From: Plotosus lineatus
Lineage: Eukaryota; Chordata; Actinopteri; Siluriformes; Plotosidae
Assembly (NCBI GenBank): GCA_024760905.1
Contig: CM045729.1
Span: 42,638,580 to 42,702,579, forward strand
Direction: 5' to 3'
Length of the DNA: 64,000 nucleotides
The notes under the pieces were generated by a model. It searched no databases. It saw nothing but the letters and a program-made list of their open reading frames with translations, and was not told the origin of the DNA. The position numbers were made by a program, and so were the translations under genes. Positions 1 through 11,710 of the stretch are shown piece by piece. Within the stretch, counting starts at the first letter, position 1. Every line of letters begins with the position of its first letter.

Positions 1-657
1 AGCAGCAGATCCAAGTGGAAACCTGAACCTTTCACCAAATGACGCTCTTTCTTATTAACTATTAGCCTACAGTGAGAGACAGAATGAGAAAGAGAGAAAG
101 AGTGGGGAGAGGGGGTTGAGCAGTGACGATAGAGTTTTATATTTGTAATGTAACAAAGATATTTACAGAATGTGAATGTGGTCAGTGCAGTTAAAGGGCT
201 GTATCATGGTTGTTTGAAGAAAACAGCCTAAATATAAAAAAGCTATTTGAGTAATAATTTTACCAAGCAAGTCATAATTATTCATATTGACATGAATTGG
301 GTTCATACAAGCAATTTGCTAGGTTTTTCCAACACAATTTCAATCTTTGAAAACTGTTTAACCCAACAATATTTCAAAAGGTCCTTGGTACAAGCCACTC
401 CATTCCATCCACTCCATGTCCATAAACTCTGGACTCATTTTAATTTGCGAGGCGGTTTATAAAATACTGTAGAGACAAGTATTTTGGACAATCATGGAAT
501 ATGTGGTCAATTTTTGTGTAAAATTCATGACCCAAATCCTCAAAGAGCTGTTTAGTAAGAATATTCTTATTGATCAGGAACACTATCATAGCTAATGCAT
601 GAATAAATCTATTCTTTCAAAGTGAAAAGCTATGATATCAAATATTAATAATTTGGG
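1..657. other. slc4a3 intron sequence, no recognised feature
   Basis: AT-rich sequence with a short purine-rich patch at 70-115. I see no exon, transposon end or RNA gene here. Confidence 0.5.
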
Positions 658-668
658 TTGACTATTGA

Positions 669-977
669 GTTCATTTTCTGTAACCGCTTAATCCTAATTA
701 GGGTTGCGAGGAGGTTAGCGCCCATCCCAGCCGACTCCGGGCGAGGGCAGAGTACACCCTGGACAGCTCACCAGGCCATCGCAGGGCGGAAACACACTGA
801 CGGCTTTGCATCTACTCTTGTTGAAAGTTGGTTCTTTTACATGCCTCACACCATAGACAGTGAGAGACATGGCCGGCCTTTGATAACCCAGTTAGCTGCA
901 CTGGGGGGGACAGTGACAACCTTGTGGAGAGTGGGACTCGAACCCCCAACCTTAGGATCAGCTATCCAGTGCCCCCT
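669..977 (-). repeat. tRNA-headed SINE with the GGATTAAGCGG-type tail
   Basis: On the minus strand a tRNA-like head with a B box (GGTTCGAGTCCC) is followed by the shared body (ATCAAAGGCCGGCCATGTCT). It then switches to the second tail type (GGCCTGGTGAGCTGTCCAGG, ending GGATTAAGCGG). The same head carries an RTE-type tail in the copies at 33321 and 38791. Confidence 0.75.
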
Positions 978-1366
978 TTACACATATAGTGTTTCTGACA
1001 AAAATATCTATAATTTGCATTTTTACAGTTTTAATCATATAATGGACATGTATTTAAAGAAAAAATAATAAATAGCATTCTATTCATGGAGATATTTGAC
1101 TTAAAATCTTGCTGAATGTACATTTGTATTTTTTTTTTATTTCGGCACTGTAAATATTAGGCGTTTCAATGCTTTGTTCAGCTTGCTACTTGGTGTAGAC
1201 TATAGAGATTATTACTATTTTTGGACTTGTGGTTTAAGTTTTCATCCATAAAAACAATATAAAATAAATAATTTATTTTAACAGAAAATGTGTTTATTTC
1301 AAAATAGATCGAACAATGCAGAAGAAAATGTGAAACCTTCTGGTTTCGACATAAAACCAGTCTCAC

Positions 1367-1533
1367 GTTGTGATTTGCGTTTCCATAAAGATGAGGATGA
1401 AGACGAGGAGGGCGGGTACGACGGAGGCCCCCATCATCCACATAGGGAAGGTCTGTTTGTCTCCAAATGGGTTGACGAACCACCCTCGTTTGTCAGGAGA
1501 GGTGACCGAGAAACCAGAGGGCACATTCAGTTT
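1367..1533 (-). CDS. slc4a3: slc4a3 exon N: WMM...METQITT membrane segment
   Basis: This 167-bp exon encodes [20 protein letters not shown], then [20 protein letters not shown] and [15 protein letters not shown](T). The Glu of METQITT aligns with AE1 Glu681 (from memory), the residue linked to H+/sulfate cotransport and the anion pathway. The acceptor is GGTTGCAG and the donor GTGAGA. It ends two bases into a Thr codon. The next exon is not found in 1-1366, so it lies to the left of the window. Confidence 0.95.
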
Positions 1534-1753
1534 CTGCAACCACAAAAACACTGTTGCTCAGATCCCAGGCCTCACTGGTCACTGAGCCACGCCAAGCATT
1601 TAACCACATTCTAATATGTGCTCTGAAAGAAAGCTGGCTTCAATTACAGTCAAGTATTTAATAAAGCATATGAGCAAGGATAGGAGATCATAACACAGTG
1701 TTGAGGGTAAGTGACATGGTTCATTGAAACAATTTAGATTTTACCACCTTTAC

Positions 1754-1843
1754 CTGCGTGTAAGTATCAGGGATGCAGAGGTCCACTATTACAGACAGCA
1801 AAATAGAAATGGGTATGCCAAAATCTCCAATAATTCTTCTGAC
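1754..1843 (-). CDS. slc4a3: slc4a3 exon [16 protein letters not shown] membrane segment
   Basis: This 90-bp exon, 30 codons in phase 0, encodes [20 protein letters not shown] and [10 protein letters not shown]. RRxIGDFGxPISIL followed by DTYTQ is a near-invariant SLC4A1-3 segment. The acceptor is TGTTAAAG and the donor GTAAAG. It lies 209 bases downstream of exon L on the coding strand. Confidence 0.95.
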
Positions 1844-2052
1844 CTTTAACAATGAAAGAGAGGAACAGTATGACAATAAAAATATGACACATCAAGTTTA
1901 CTTACTCATCTGTTCTTTCTTCATTAATGATTTATTTATTTATTTTTATTATTAATTTATATAAGGTGTGGACAAATCAGTTATTTGCATGCTAAACAGA
2001 AACAACACAATAGAGCAAGAAGAATATAAGTGTGCATGTGTGAATCATTTAC

Positions 2053-2238
2053 CTTTCCACCAAGGAAGCGACTGTTGCGGAACTTTCGAAGGAAGAAGGC
2101 CACAAAGAAGGTTCCCACCATGAGTACAAGGGACAATAGGGCAGTGTTGGGCTGATTTAGGATTGGACCCTCTGTCAGAACATGATTTACTGACTCTGAG
2201 GTTGGGTAGGTCTTCATCAGGGGGTGTTCTTGGAACAC
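2053..2238 (-). CDS. slc4a3: slc4a3 exon L: third outer loop and next membrane segment
   Basis: This 186-bp exon encodes VFQEHPLMKTYPTSESVNHV, then LTEGPILNQPNTALLSLVLM and VGTFFVAFFLRKFRNSRFLG ending GK. The extracellular loop is short and contains no N-X-S/T sequon, although AE2 and AE3 of mammals carry N-glycans here. FLRKFRNSRFLGGK matches AE3. The Lys of LRKF aligns with the AE1 lysine labelled by stilbene inhibitors (Lys539, from memory). The acceptor is GTTGTAG and the donor GTAAAT. Confidence 0.95.
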
Positions 2239-2800
2239 CTACAACCAAAAATCACTAGGAATATAATCAAATACCTTCCTGCTTCAAGTGCAGATGATCA
2301 GTGTGGATGAATATAACTGTTTATTACACTGATTGTATTACTAATACTACATATATATTATACTTTAATTGTGGCCTGACTATGCTGTGAATTATGTCAG
2401 GTCAAAAACAAACACACTGCTGCTGCAATTTTAAAGATGCACTTTGCTCATTCAAGTACTCATTCACAGAATTCTAATACTGAGCATCCTTTTAACACTT
2501 ATTACGCTACTAAAGCTGAATATGGTCATGATTTATTCTCTAAGATTTTTAATTCACAATAAAATTTCATGAAAGTCAATGGAGCCATTTTTAAAGCTGG
2601 TTCCTTCTGAGGTGTCTTCCTTATTTTTAGTCAATGTAACTTTTTCTTGCCACTGTTTCTTCTTAATCATTATAGAGCTCTGGATCTCACACAGTCTGCA
2701 GCTGAATTAATTAACTAGTCAGGATTTAGCTGTATAGTTCAGTTTATAATTAATGAATTTAAAATGTTAGATCCATAACCACAGTGGATTAAACACAGGC

Positions 2801-3105
<305 letters not shown>

Positions 3106-3157
3106 TTTTGTCTCTACTCGACCACTGTGTCCGTGTGGATGTGTTTGTTCTAAAAAA

Positions 3158-3395
3158 GTACAGTAGAGGGATCCCTCACTTTCTGCGGTTAATTGGGACC
3201 GAGATCCCCACGTGACCATCGAAATCCGCGAAGTCAGATCACCCCCCAGCCCCCACCCACGATTGACGTATACGTACATGTATATGTGTATATAATATCA
3301 ATAAATACATATCCAATGCTATAAATGCTTATAATAACAATTAAACATTGCAAAAATAACATAAGATGTAAATAAAATATAAATACAGATGCTCT
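3158..3395 (+). mobile_element. GGGATCCCTC-type Tigger-like fragment with AT-rich module
   Basis: A terminus with GGGATCCCTCACTTTCTGCG is followed by GGGACCGAGATCCCC and then an AT-rich module (about 3236-3395). The terminus resembles the two ends of the element at 56360-56889. The module recurs there and inside the hAT element at 42956. Confidence 0.6.
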
Positions 3396-3813
3396 CCAAC
3401 TTACCAACATTCGTTTTGCAAACATCTGGAGATACCGACAAAGTCAAAAGTGAACGTGAAAGTGAAATAAAATTGAAGAGCAAGTAGAAGTAGAAATGGA
3501 ATAAAATCTACAGAAAGATAGATCATAAATATAAGTATGAAATATGATTAAACATTATCCTGAGGGGGCGTGGCTGCACAGACGCACACACAGATGCAAC
3601 AATGTATCCAGTTTTGATGAGAGATTTTGGGCTGTTTTTTGTTTTGTGTTGGGTTAGGGTTTTTTTGCATAACTGGTGTTATGGTCTGTGCTGGCTGGCA
3701 GCGTTAACTCTCTCTTCATTCATTGCAGATGCTGGCAAGGGGCGTGGCTGTTACCTGCAGGCGAGATCCAGAGAGCGCACCTATTTCCATTCAGCAATCA
3801 GCAATCAGCGAGC

Positions 3814-3821
3814 TATAAATA
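3814..3821 (+). promoter_or_regulatory. TATA box in the Gypsy LTR-like leader
   Basis: TATAAATA lies about 230 bases upstream of the gag start, within GC-rich sequence containing CCAAT-like ATTCAGCAATCAGC. This is the usual layout of an LTR U3/R promoter, inferred from context. Confidence 0.5.
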
Positions 3822-4045
3822 GGAGCGGCGCACTTCCCTCCAATGTCAGAAGATTGTCCTTCCCAGTGATTCCGTTTCTCTGCTTTCTCTCTGACTCCTG
3901 GTATCTTGCATCGTGCTCGACCAGTTTCCATTGATTAATTATTTCCGTGATTTAGAGTTCCATGTCGTTTAATCTTCTTATGGTCTCCTGCATCTTGGGT
4001 CCGACGCATATGCTCCAGGCACAACAGAATCTTCTGACTTGAAAC

Positions 4046-5138
4046 ATGGACCCAGCGGAGACCGCCCAGCTCCGACAGGCCTTATCCAACCAGGGAGTCC
4101 TGTTGGGACGATACGACTCCACCCTGCATCAAATGATGGACAATCTCCAGCGGATAACCATCAACATGGTGCAGCTTGGCGGAAGAATGGACGCCATCGC
4201 CACCCAACTCGCCGCCACAACCCTCCCCACTCACGCTTCACTCTCCGCTTCGGCAGCAGCGCTAGCACCAGCTATACTCCCCACGCATCGAGAACCGCTC
4301 ATTCCCATGCCAGCCAGGTACACGGGCACGATCGGCTCCTGCGCACAATTCCTCCATCAGTGTTCGCTTGTCTTCAGGCAGCAGCCACTCACATACTCCA
4401 CCGATCAAGCTAAAACCACCTTCATTATGAGCCTACTCATGGAGCAAGCCTCGTCCTGGGCACTAGTGGTCGCGACCCATACCCGAATTATGCTCCCATT
4501 TTGACCAGTTCGTTCGAGAAATGAAAAAAGTTTTCGATCGTCCAATGAAAGGGGAGGAGGCAAGCTCCCAGTTCCTAGGAATCCGGAAAGGCTCGCAGTC
4601 AGTAGCAGAGTATGCCATCCGATTCCGGATTCTCACCATAGAAAGCGGCTTGAACGACCCCGTGCTCCAGGGGACTTTCCTGTGGGGTGTAAATGAAAGG
4701 CTGAAAGATGAGTTCATGGCATGAGATGAGATGACCGCTCTCGAGGATTTTATCGCCTTGTCTACCCAGCTGGACAACTGTCTGAGAGAGAGGGATAGAT
4801 CCCGGGAGGACCGGACCAGTGTTGGCTACCCGTTCTCGAGAGCCTCCTCGAGGCCCAAGAAGGCCCCACCTCGAACCTCCTTGCCAGTCCCTCCTCTGAG
4901 GGAGGATGATGGTCAAGAGCCTATGCAGGTGAGCCGCACCAGGCTGACGGCGGAGGAGACGCATCGGCGACGGACCAACGGTCTCTGCATCTACTGCGCC
5001 GAGAAGGGCCATTACCTCACCCAGTGCCCCGCACGACAGGGTCCAACAGCTAAGAGAGGGACAGCGATGAGAGGATCCTCCACGACACCTGGGAAGCGCC
5101 TTCAAGTTCAAGGTACGCTGTACTCCGCACAACACTAG
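4046..5138 (+). pseudogene. gag: Gypsy gag, frame-broken
   Basis: Gag starts at 4046 (MDPAETAQLRQALSNQG). The first frame runs to 4504, a second frame continues at 4521-4724 (MKKVFDRPMKGEEASSQFLG) and a third piece at 4731-5138. The last piece has a zinc knuckle, CIYCAEKGHYLTQC, with all four ligands (C-x2-C-x4-H-x4-C). The break near 4500 is a frameshift. The stop at 4722-4724 falls between two pieces that otherwise join. The three pieces together have the size expected for a fish Gypsy gag. Confidence 0.82.
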
Positions 5139-6146
5139 CCATTGATGGCCGACTCATAGCTCGCGTCACGCACAAGACCAAGCCGGTTAAGCTCAGTCTG
5201 TCTGGGAACCATCAGGAATATTTGGAGCTGTTTGTTCTCTCTGCCCCTCTGGTGCTGGGGTGGCCGTGGTTGCAGACCCACAATCCCCACATCAACTGGC
5301 GTACCCTCATCATACGCAGCTGGAGTGACTACTGTCTGCAACACTGTTTAATGGCCGCCGTACCCTCCCAAGCCTCACAAACTCCGGTCAACCTGAAGGA
5401 TCTGGACTTAGCCGACGTGCTGAAAGAGTACCACGACCAGAAAGAGGTCTTCAGCAAGGACCGGGCTCGCTGACTTCCTCTTCATTGACCATACAACTGC
5501 GCCATCGACCTACTCCCAGGTTCCACGCTCCCTTCTCAGCAACTGTACAACCTCTCAAAGCTGGAGAAAGACATATATTAATGAGTCGCTTACTGCAGGT
5601 CTCATTCGGCCCTCATCATCCCTGGTAGGCGCTGGATTCTTCTTCGTAGAAAAGAAAGACAAAACCCTGAGACCTTGCATCGATTACACGGGCCTGAACA
5701 ATACCACGATAAAGAATAAGTACCCTCTCCCTCTAATAGATTCGGCCTTCACCCCTCTCCATGATGCAATCGTCTTTTCCAAGCTTGACCTGAGAAATGC
5801 CTACCACTTAGTCCGGATTCAGAAGGGGGATGAGTGGAAGACGGCTTTCAACACGCCCCTGGGGCACTTCGAATACTTGGTCATGTCATTCGGACTAACC
5901 AATGCCCCGGCGGTTTTCCAAGCACTGGTTAACGATGTACTTAGGGACATGCTGAACCGCTTTGTATTTGTGTACCTAGACGACATCCTGATCTTCTCTA
6001 AAGACTATGATGAGCATCTCCGTCACGTGAGGATGATGTTAAAGAGGCTCCTAGAAAACAGATTGTTCATCAAAGTGGAGAAATGCGAATTTCATGTCCG
6101 TTCAGTCTCTTTCCTGGGTTTCATTGTGGAGAAGGGCCAGATAAGA
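5139..6146 (+). pseudogene. pol: Gypsy pol, 5' part: protease remnant and reverse transcriptase
   Basis: After gag, sequence resembling the edges of the aspartic protease region is present (LFVLSAPLVLGWPWL), but no D-S/T-G active-site motif is found, so the catalytic core appears deleted. The reverse transcriptase follows with frame breaks near 5475-5560. It contains [30 protein letters not shown] and [20 protein letters not shown], and the catalytic YLDDILIFS. The frame is cut at 6146 by a LINE insertion and resumes at 9637. Confidence 0.85.
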
Positions 6147-9100
6147 TCATTTTATCAAAGATGGCGCCGGGTGACCTGCAGCCAGTTACAGGAGCTCTTC
6201 AGTTTATTTTTCTTTTTTTTCTCTTTTCTATTGTATATAGGCGTGTTTCTTTATCTTTTTTCAAATTTTCTTTTTCTTTCTTCAATCCTGCATCTGGAAA
6301 ACATACTTTCATGATGCTTTTGTTCTTCTGTGCACTTTTATTTTCACTTTTTGGATCGGCGTCAGGAAACTCATTCACCGACGGCTCTGAGCAACGCAGG
6401 TCTTACACACGTGAGACCCACCTCGGCCTGCGCGCCCCCGCCCTCCTTCACGCGGAAAAGCCCGTTGTTCCTTTGGAAATACGGAGGAAAAGGAGAGGCT
6501 GCAGAGGGGGACGAAAGACGCGGAGGACATGTGTTCCCTCTGTCATCATGGGAAATGTCCGCGCGATCGCCAACAAGACGGAGGAGCTGGCGGCGCTGAC
6601 CCGGCAGCAGAGGCAGTACCGGGACTGCAGCCTCATGTGTTTCTCGGAGACGTGGCTGAATGAACTCACACCGGACTCTGTGGTTTCTCTTAACGGATTT
6701 ACACCCGCGTGCAGATCGGAGTGTAACGGAGAGCGGTAAGAAGAAAGGAGGGGTGTGGCGGTCTATGTGAATGAACGATGGTGCCACCCGGCAAGCGTGC
6801 ACGTGAAGGATCAGCTGTGCACGCGGGGCGTGGAGCTGCTCGCGTTAAGCGCGGCCATATTATCTACCGAGGAGTTTTCACACGTGATTGTGTTTTGCGT
6901 GTACATTCCGCCCTCGGCTGATGCGGCGGCCGCGTGTGAGCGTCTACACAGCGCCGTTAATCAGACACAGACTCGTCACCCCCGCGCCATGATTCTGATC
7001 AGCGGGGACTTTAACCACGCCCCTCTCTCCGCCTCTCTTCCGATGTTCACGCAATACGTGAAGTGCGCCACAAGAGACAATAAAACACTGGACTTACTGT
7101 ATGCAAATGTGAAGGACGCTTACAGCTCCTCCCCCCTCCCCCCACTGGGACGCTCAGACCACAACCTGGTCTACCTGCTCCCCAATACACACCCAGGGTG
7201 CGAAAGGAACCTGCACAGAAGAGGTCTGTGAAAGTGTGGACCGAGGAGACCAACGAGAGGCTTAGGGACTGTTTCCAGACCACAGACTGGAGCATGCTCT
7301 GTAACTCCTTTGGTGATGACATCGACGGCCTCACACACTGTATCACCGACTACATGAACTTCTGCGTGGACAGCACCGTGCCAACACGGAGAGTACGGTG
7401 CTTCTCCAACAACCACCCATGGGTCACCCCTGAGCTCAAAGTCCTCCTGAACCAGAAAAAGAGGGCTTTCATCTCGGGGGACAGAGAGGAGCAGAAGAAG
7501 GTCCAGCGTGAGCTCCAGTGGAGGATCAGGAGGGCAAAGAAGGACTATGGGAAGAAGATGGAGGAGAAGCTGGCTCAGAACAACGTCGTGCGGGACGTCT
7601 GGAGAGGACTAAAGACCATGTCTGGATTTGGGCAGAGTGTCAGAGGGACAGCTGATGGTGACCAGCGCTGGGCGGATGAACTAAACTGCTACTTCAACAG
7701 GTTTGATTCTCCCCCCTCCCCCTCTGCACCCCTCCCCGTTCCCCTCCCGTCTTCACACGTCTCCAGACCAGCTGACACCTCCCCCCTCCCCAGGCCAACT
7801 TCACTTGACTGCTACAGCCCGACAGACACATCCCCCTCCCTCTGCAGCCCACCCCAGCCCCCCCTCTCCCTCACATCAGACCAGGTGAGGAGACAGCTGA
7901 GGCGACTAAATCAGAGGAAATCTGAAGGACCTGATGGCATCAGTCCCAGGCTGCTGAGGACCTGCGCAGACCAGCTCTGTGTGGTACTATGCTACCTGTA
8001 CAACCTGAGCCTCAGCCTGGAGAAGGTTCCAGTCCTCTGGAAGACCTCCTGTGTGGTTCCGGTTCCCAAAACAGCACAAGCGAAGGAACCAGCCCACTAC
8101 AGACCTGTCGCCCTGACCTCCCACCTCATTAAGATCATGGAAAGGCTCCTCCTTGAACACCTCCGCTCTATGGTGAGCCCCACCCTAGACCCGCTGCAGT
8201 TTGCCTACAGGCCCAACATTGGAGTAGAAGACGCCGTCATCTACCTTCTGCAGCGGGCACTCACCCACCTGGAGATCGCCGGCAGCGCTGTGAGGGTCAT
8301 GTTCTTTGACTTCTCCAGCGCCTTCAACACCATCAGGCCAGCGCGCCTGCGGGAAGCTGGAGGACGTGGGAGTGGACGGGCATCTTGCTGCCTGGATTAT
8401 TGACTACCTTACTAACCGTCCACAGTACGTGCGGCTGCGCGGCTGTAAGTCAAAGGTGGTAGTCTGTAGCACGGGGGCACCGCAGGGCACCGTCCTCTCA
8501 CCCTTCCTTTTTAACATCTATACCTCGGACTTCATATATAACACAAACAGCTGCCACCTCCAGAAGTTCTCGGACGACTCCGCCATCGTGGGCCGGGGTG
8601 TCAGAGGGGAACGAGCTGGAGTACCGGTCGGTCATCGTCGACTTCGTGGACTGGTGTGAGCGCAACCACCTGTGCTTGAACACTAGGAAGACGAAGGAGA
8701 TGGTGGTCGACTTCAGGAGAAGCACTCAAACACACACACACACACACATTTACTAGTGAACATCCAGGGACAGGACATTGAGACAGTGGACAGTTTCAAG
8801 TACCTGGGTGTTCACCTTAACAATAAACTGGACTGGTCCCACAACACCAACGCCCTGTACAAGAAGGGCCAGAGTCGCCTCCACCTTCTGAGGAGACTCA
8901 GGTCCTTCGGCATATGCAGAACCTCTGCTCAGGACATTTTATGACTCTGTGGTAGCCTCTGCAATCCTCTACGCTGCCATCTGCTGGGCCCCGGGCAGCA
9001 CAGAGCGGGACAGAAAGAGACTGAACAAGCTGGTCAGGAGGGCCAGCTCTGTCCTCGGCTGCCCACTGGACTCTGTGGAGGAGGTGAGTGAGAGGAGGAT

Positions 9101-9630
9101 GGTAGCAAAGCTCACATCCATCCTGTCCAACAGCTCTCACCCACTGCACCAGACTGTCGAGGAGCTAAGCAGCTCCTTCAGTGTACGACTGAGGCATCCT
9201 CAGTGCAGGAAGGAGCGCTACCGCAAGAGGTCGATCATTCCCACCGCTATCAGCCTGTACAACGCCACTTTGTAACTGTCTGTGAAAATACCGGTTATGT
9301 GCAATAAAAACCCCCGTGTACTTTAATCAGCCACATCTACCCCACTGACTGTGAACCATATCAACCCATCTACTCTGCACTCAGATACATTACACTTTAA
9401 TATAGGCCAATCTATAAAGTTGCTCCATTCTTTTCTTTTCTTTTATTGTTTAGTAATTTATACTATTTATGTATCTATTTATTTATTTACTTATATAATA
9501 TATATGTATGTGTGTCTGTTCGTACTTGTACCTATTTTTGCACCCCCTACTGATAGTACCTCAAGAGCCTGTAACAGTGAATTTCTCCATTGTGAGATTA
9601 ATAAAGCTGTATCTTATCTTATCTTATCTT
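6147..9630 (+). mobile_element. Jockey-superfamily LINE (L2/Rex1-like), nested in the Gypsy element
   Basis: The LINE is flanked by the 6-bp duplication ATAAGA (6141-6146 and 9631-9636) and starts with AAGATGGCGCC. Endonuclease pieces are at 6549-7231 (MCFSETWLNE, SGDFNHAPL, GRSDHNLVYL). Reverse transcriptase pieces are at 7198-8403 (EGPDGISPRLLRTCADQL, HYRPVALTSHLIKIMERLLL, MFFDFSSAFNTI), 8306-8659 (GAPQGTVLSPFLFNIYTSDF) and 8756-9275. Several frameshifts separate them, and the catalytic box reads FSDDSAIV. The 3' end is AATAAAGCTGT followed by ATCTT repeats, a short-repeat tail usual for L2/Rex1-type LINEs. The exact clade cannot be settled by eye. Confidence 0.85.
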
Positions 9631-9636
9631 ATAAGA

Positions 9637-10860
9637 CCCGATCTGGCAAAGGTGAAGGCAGTGGTGGAGTGGCCGACTCCGAGGATGCGGAAACAGCTGC
9701 AGAGGTTCTTGGGGTTTGCAAACTTTTATCACCGGTTTGTGTGAGACTACAGCTGCCTAGCAGCCCCGGTCACACAGTTGACATCACCCAAAACACCGTT
9801 CCAGTGGTCCCCAAGTGCCCAGACGGCGTTTGACAGGCTGAAGGCTAAATTCGTCAATGCGCCCATACTGATCTATCTGGAGCCCTCGCTGCAGTTCATG
9901 GTGGAAGTCGACGCTTCAGACTCGGGGGTAGGGGCGGTCCTCTTCCATTGGTCTCCCACAGGCCAGAAACTACACACATGCGCCTTCTTCTCCCGTCACT
10001 TGTCCCCGGCGGAACAGAACTATGATGTTGGGAATCGTGAACTTCTGGCGGTGGTCTTGGCGCTCCAGGAGTGGAGGCACTGGCTGGAAGGGGCAGCCCA
10101 CCCCTTCGTGGTCTGGACAGACAATAAAAACCTATCTTACCTCCGTACAGCTAAGAGGTTGAACTCCCGTCACGCACGATGTTCGCTCTACTTAGGAAGA
10201 TTTAACTTCACACTAACCTACCGACCCGGCTCCCGGAATACGAAGCCAGACGGTCTCTCCAGCCAGTTCTCCTCAGGGGAAGAGACCACCATGGAAACCA
10301 TCCTGCCCGCCTCCTGTATACTTGGAGCAGCTCAATGGTAGGTTGACCGGCTAGTTCAGAACGTCCATCAGGGGGAACCGGAGCTCGTCGGGTGCACCCA
10401 AGGTCCCCAATATGTTCCCCTGCCGGCCAGAACCCCAGTGCTCCATTGGGCGCACTCATCAAAATTAGCCTGCCACCCTGAAGCCCACCGAACTCTCTTC
10501 CGACTTCAACAACGCTTCTGGTGGCCAACAATAGCAGCCGACACCCGTGGGAGCTTGTGCCACCTGTGCCCGGAGTAAGTCCTCCCATCGTGCACCCACG
10601 GGTCTCCTCCAACCCTTACCTGTTCCTCATTGTCCCTGGTCGCACATTGCGGTGGACTTTATTACAGGGTTACTCCCGTCCGAGGGCAACACAGTCATCC
10701 TGAGGATAGTGGACCGGTTTTCCAAGGCAGTTCACTTCGTCGCCCTACCCAAACTCCCCTCGGCGATGGAAACAGCTGGTCTCCTGGTCCAACATGTCTT
10801 TCACCTCCATGGCATCCCCCAGGACGCCGTTTCGGACCGGGGCCCCCAGTATATACACAT
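9637..10860 (+). pseudogene. pol: Gypsy pol, 3' part: RT end, RNase H, integrase start
   Basis: The reading continues the interrupted RT ([16 protein letters not shown], then [11 protein letters not shown]). It passes into RNase H ([55 protein letters not shown]) and then an integrase zinc-binding region and core ([20 protein letters not shown], then [13 protein letters not shown] and SDRGPQY). Frame changes occur near 10340 and 10550. The core stops right after DRGPQY, so the catalytic Glu and everything after it are missing. Confidence 0.84.
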
Positions 10861-10861
10861 A

Positions 10862-11163
10862 TAGACACAGACCCTACCCAGCTCACGAACGAGATACGTT
10901 CTGAATGGCCGTTTGTTACATGAATTTGTTTGTAAGTCGTTACAGGGCGTTCTTTAGAGGGGAACGCATGTTTAAAGCTTGTATAAGTTATAAGTAACCT
11001 ATACAAGTTTGTACTTTATACAATCTCTCTCTCGCTCTCTCTCTCTCGCTCTCTCTCTCTGTGCATGATCATTTTATTTCATTCTTTTGAATTTATCATG
11101 TATTGGTACAAGGTGCAAACCTAAATGCACCATAAATTATCAAGCTAACAAACTTGTATATAA

Positions 11164-11212
<49 letters not shown>

Positions 11213-11466
11213 TTCTCTCTAGCTATCTCTCTCTTTCTCTGTATAGTGTTGCTATAACAAACGACGGAGTGGGCAGAGGAGACTGATGCACTACACAGAA
11301 TAGGCGGGCAGAATAATTGGCCCGAAGAATAGGCACGCAATACAAAATCTAACCTACAGCCACTCTGTTCGCTGTTTGCACAAACACTTTCAACCTCCGG
11401 ACAGCCCTGTTCGTATGTCCGGATGTCCGTAAAATGAATGTTCGTAAGTAGGGTAACATCTATATA
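10862..11466. mobile_element. Candidate TIR element with CT microsatellites
   Basis: The left edge (GACCCTACCCAGCTCACGAA) and the reverse of the right edge (TTACCCTACTTACGAACATT) resemble each other as inverted ends, flanked by TATA. The interior holds CT-rich runs (11021-11060, 11164-11240). It abuts the truncated integrase. Confidence 0.45.
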
Positions 11467-11710
11467 GCGAGAGTGTGAGAGAGAGAGAGAGAGCGAGAGA
11501 GAGAGAGAGTCCAAAATTATATTTCAACATGGCAGATAATTTACTAGCAGATGTAGTTAAGTAATAGAATCCAACAGATCCAACAGTTATGACATGCATT
11601 CTGCTGATTCTGTGTAAATTAACCACTAATTGAAAGGGACGTGTTCAAACTAAGAGCAGTGTGGAGTTCAATTATGAGGTAATTTATTCTTTGAAAAACT
11701 GGTGCCAATT

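Larger units (their letters stand above)
3670..10860 (+). mobile_element. Ty3/Gypsy LTR retrotransposon, degenerate, lacking its 3' end
   Basis: In order there is an LTR-like leader, gag with a CCHC knuckle, a remnant protease region, reverse transcriptase (YLDD), RNase H and the start of the integrase core. The element is split by a LINE at 6147-9630. Coding homology stops at 10857 within the integrase core, next to a different repeat, so the end of integrase and the 3' LTR are absent. Stops and frame breaks throughout make it non-functional. The left boundary is approximate because no second LTR is present for comparison. Confidence 0.85.

Noticed and set aside
658..1068. 136-codon frame on the plus strand
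   Set aside because: It lies inside a SINE and reads the repeat in reverse. It has no protein similarity.
3602..3934. 110-codon plus-strand frame with a hydrophobic start
   Set aside because: It lies in the LTR-like leader of the Gypsy element, crosses the TATA box and shows no recognisable domain.
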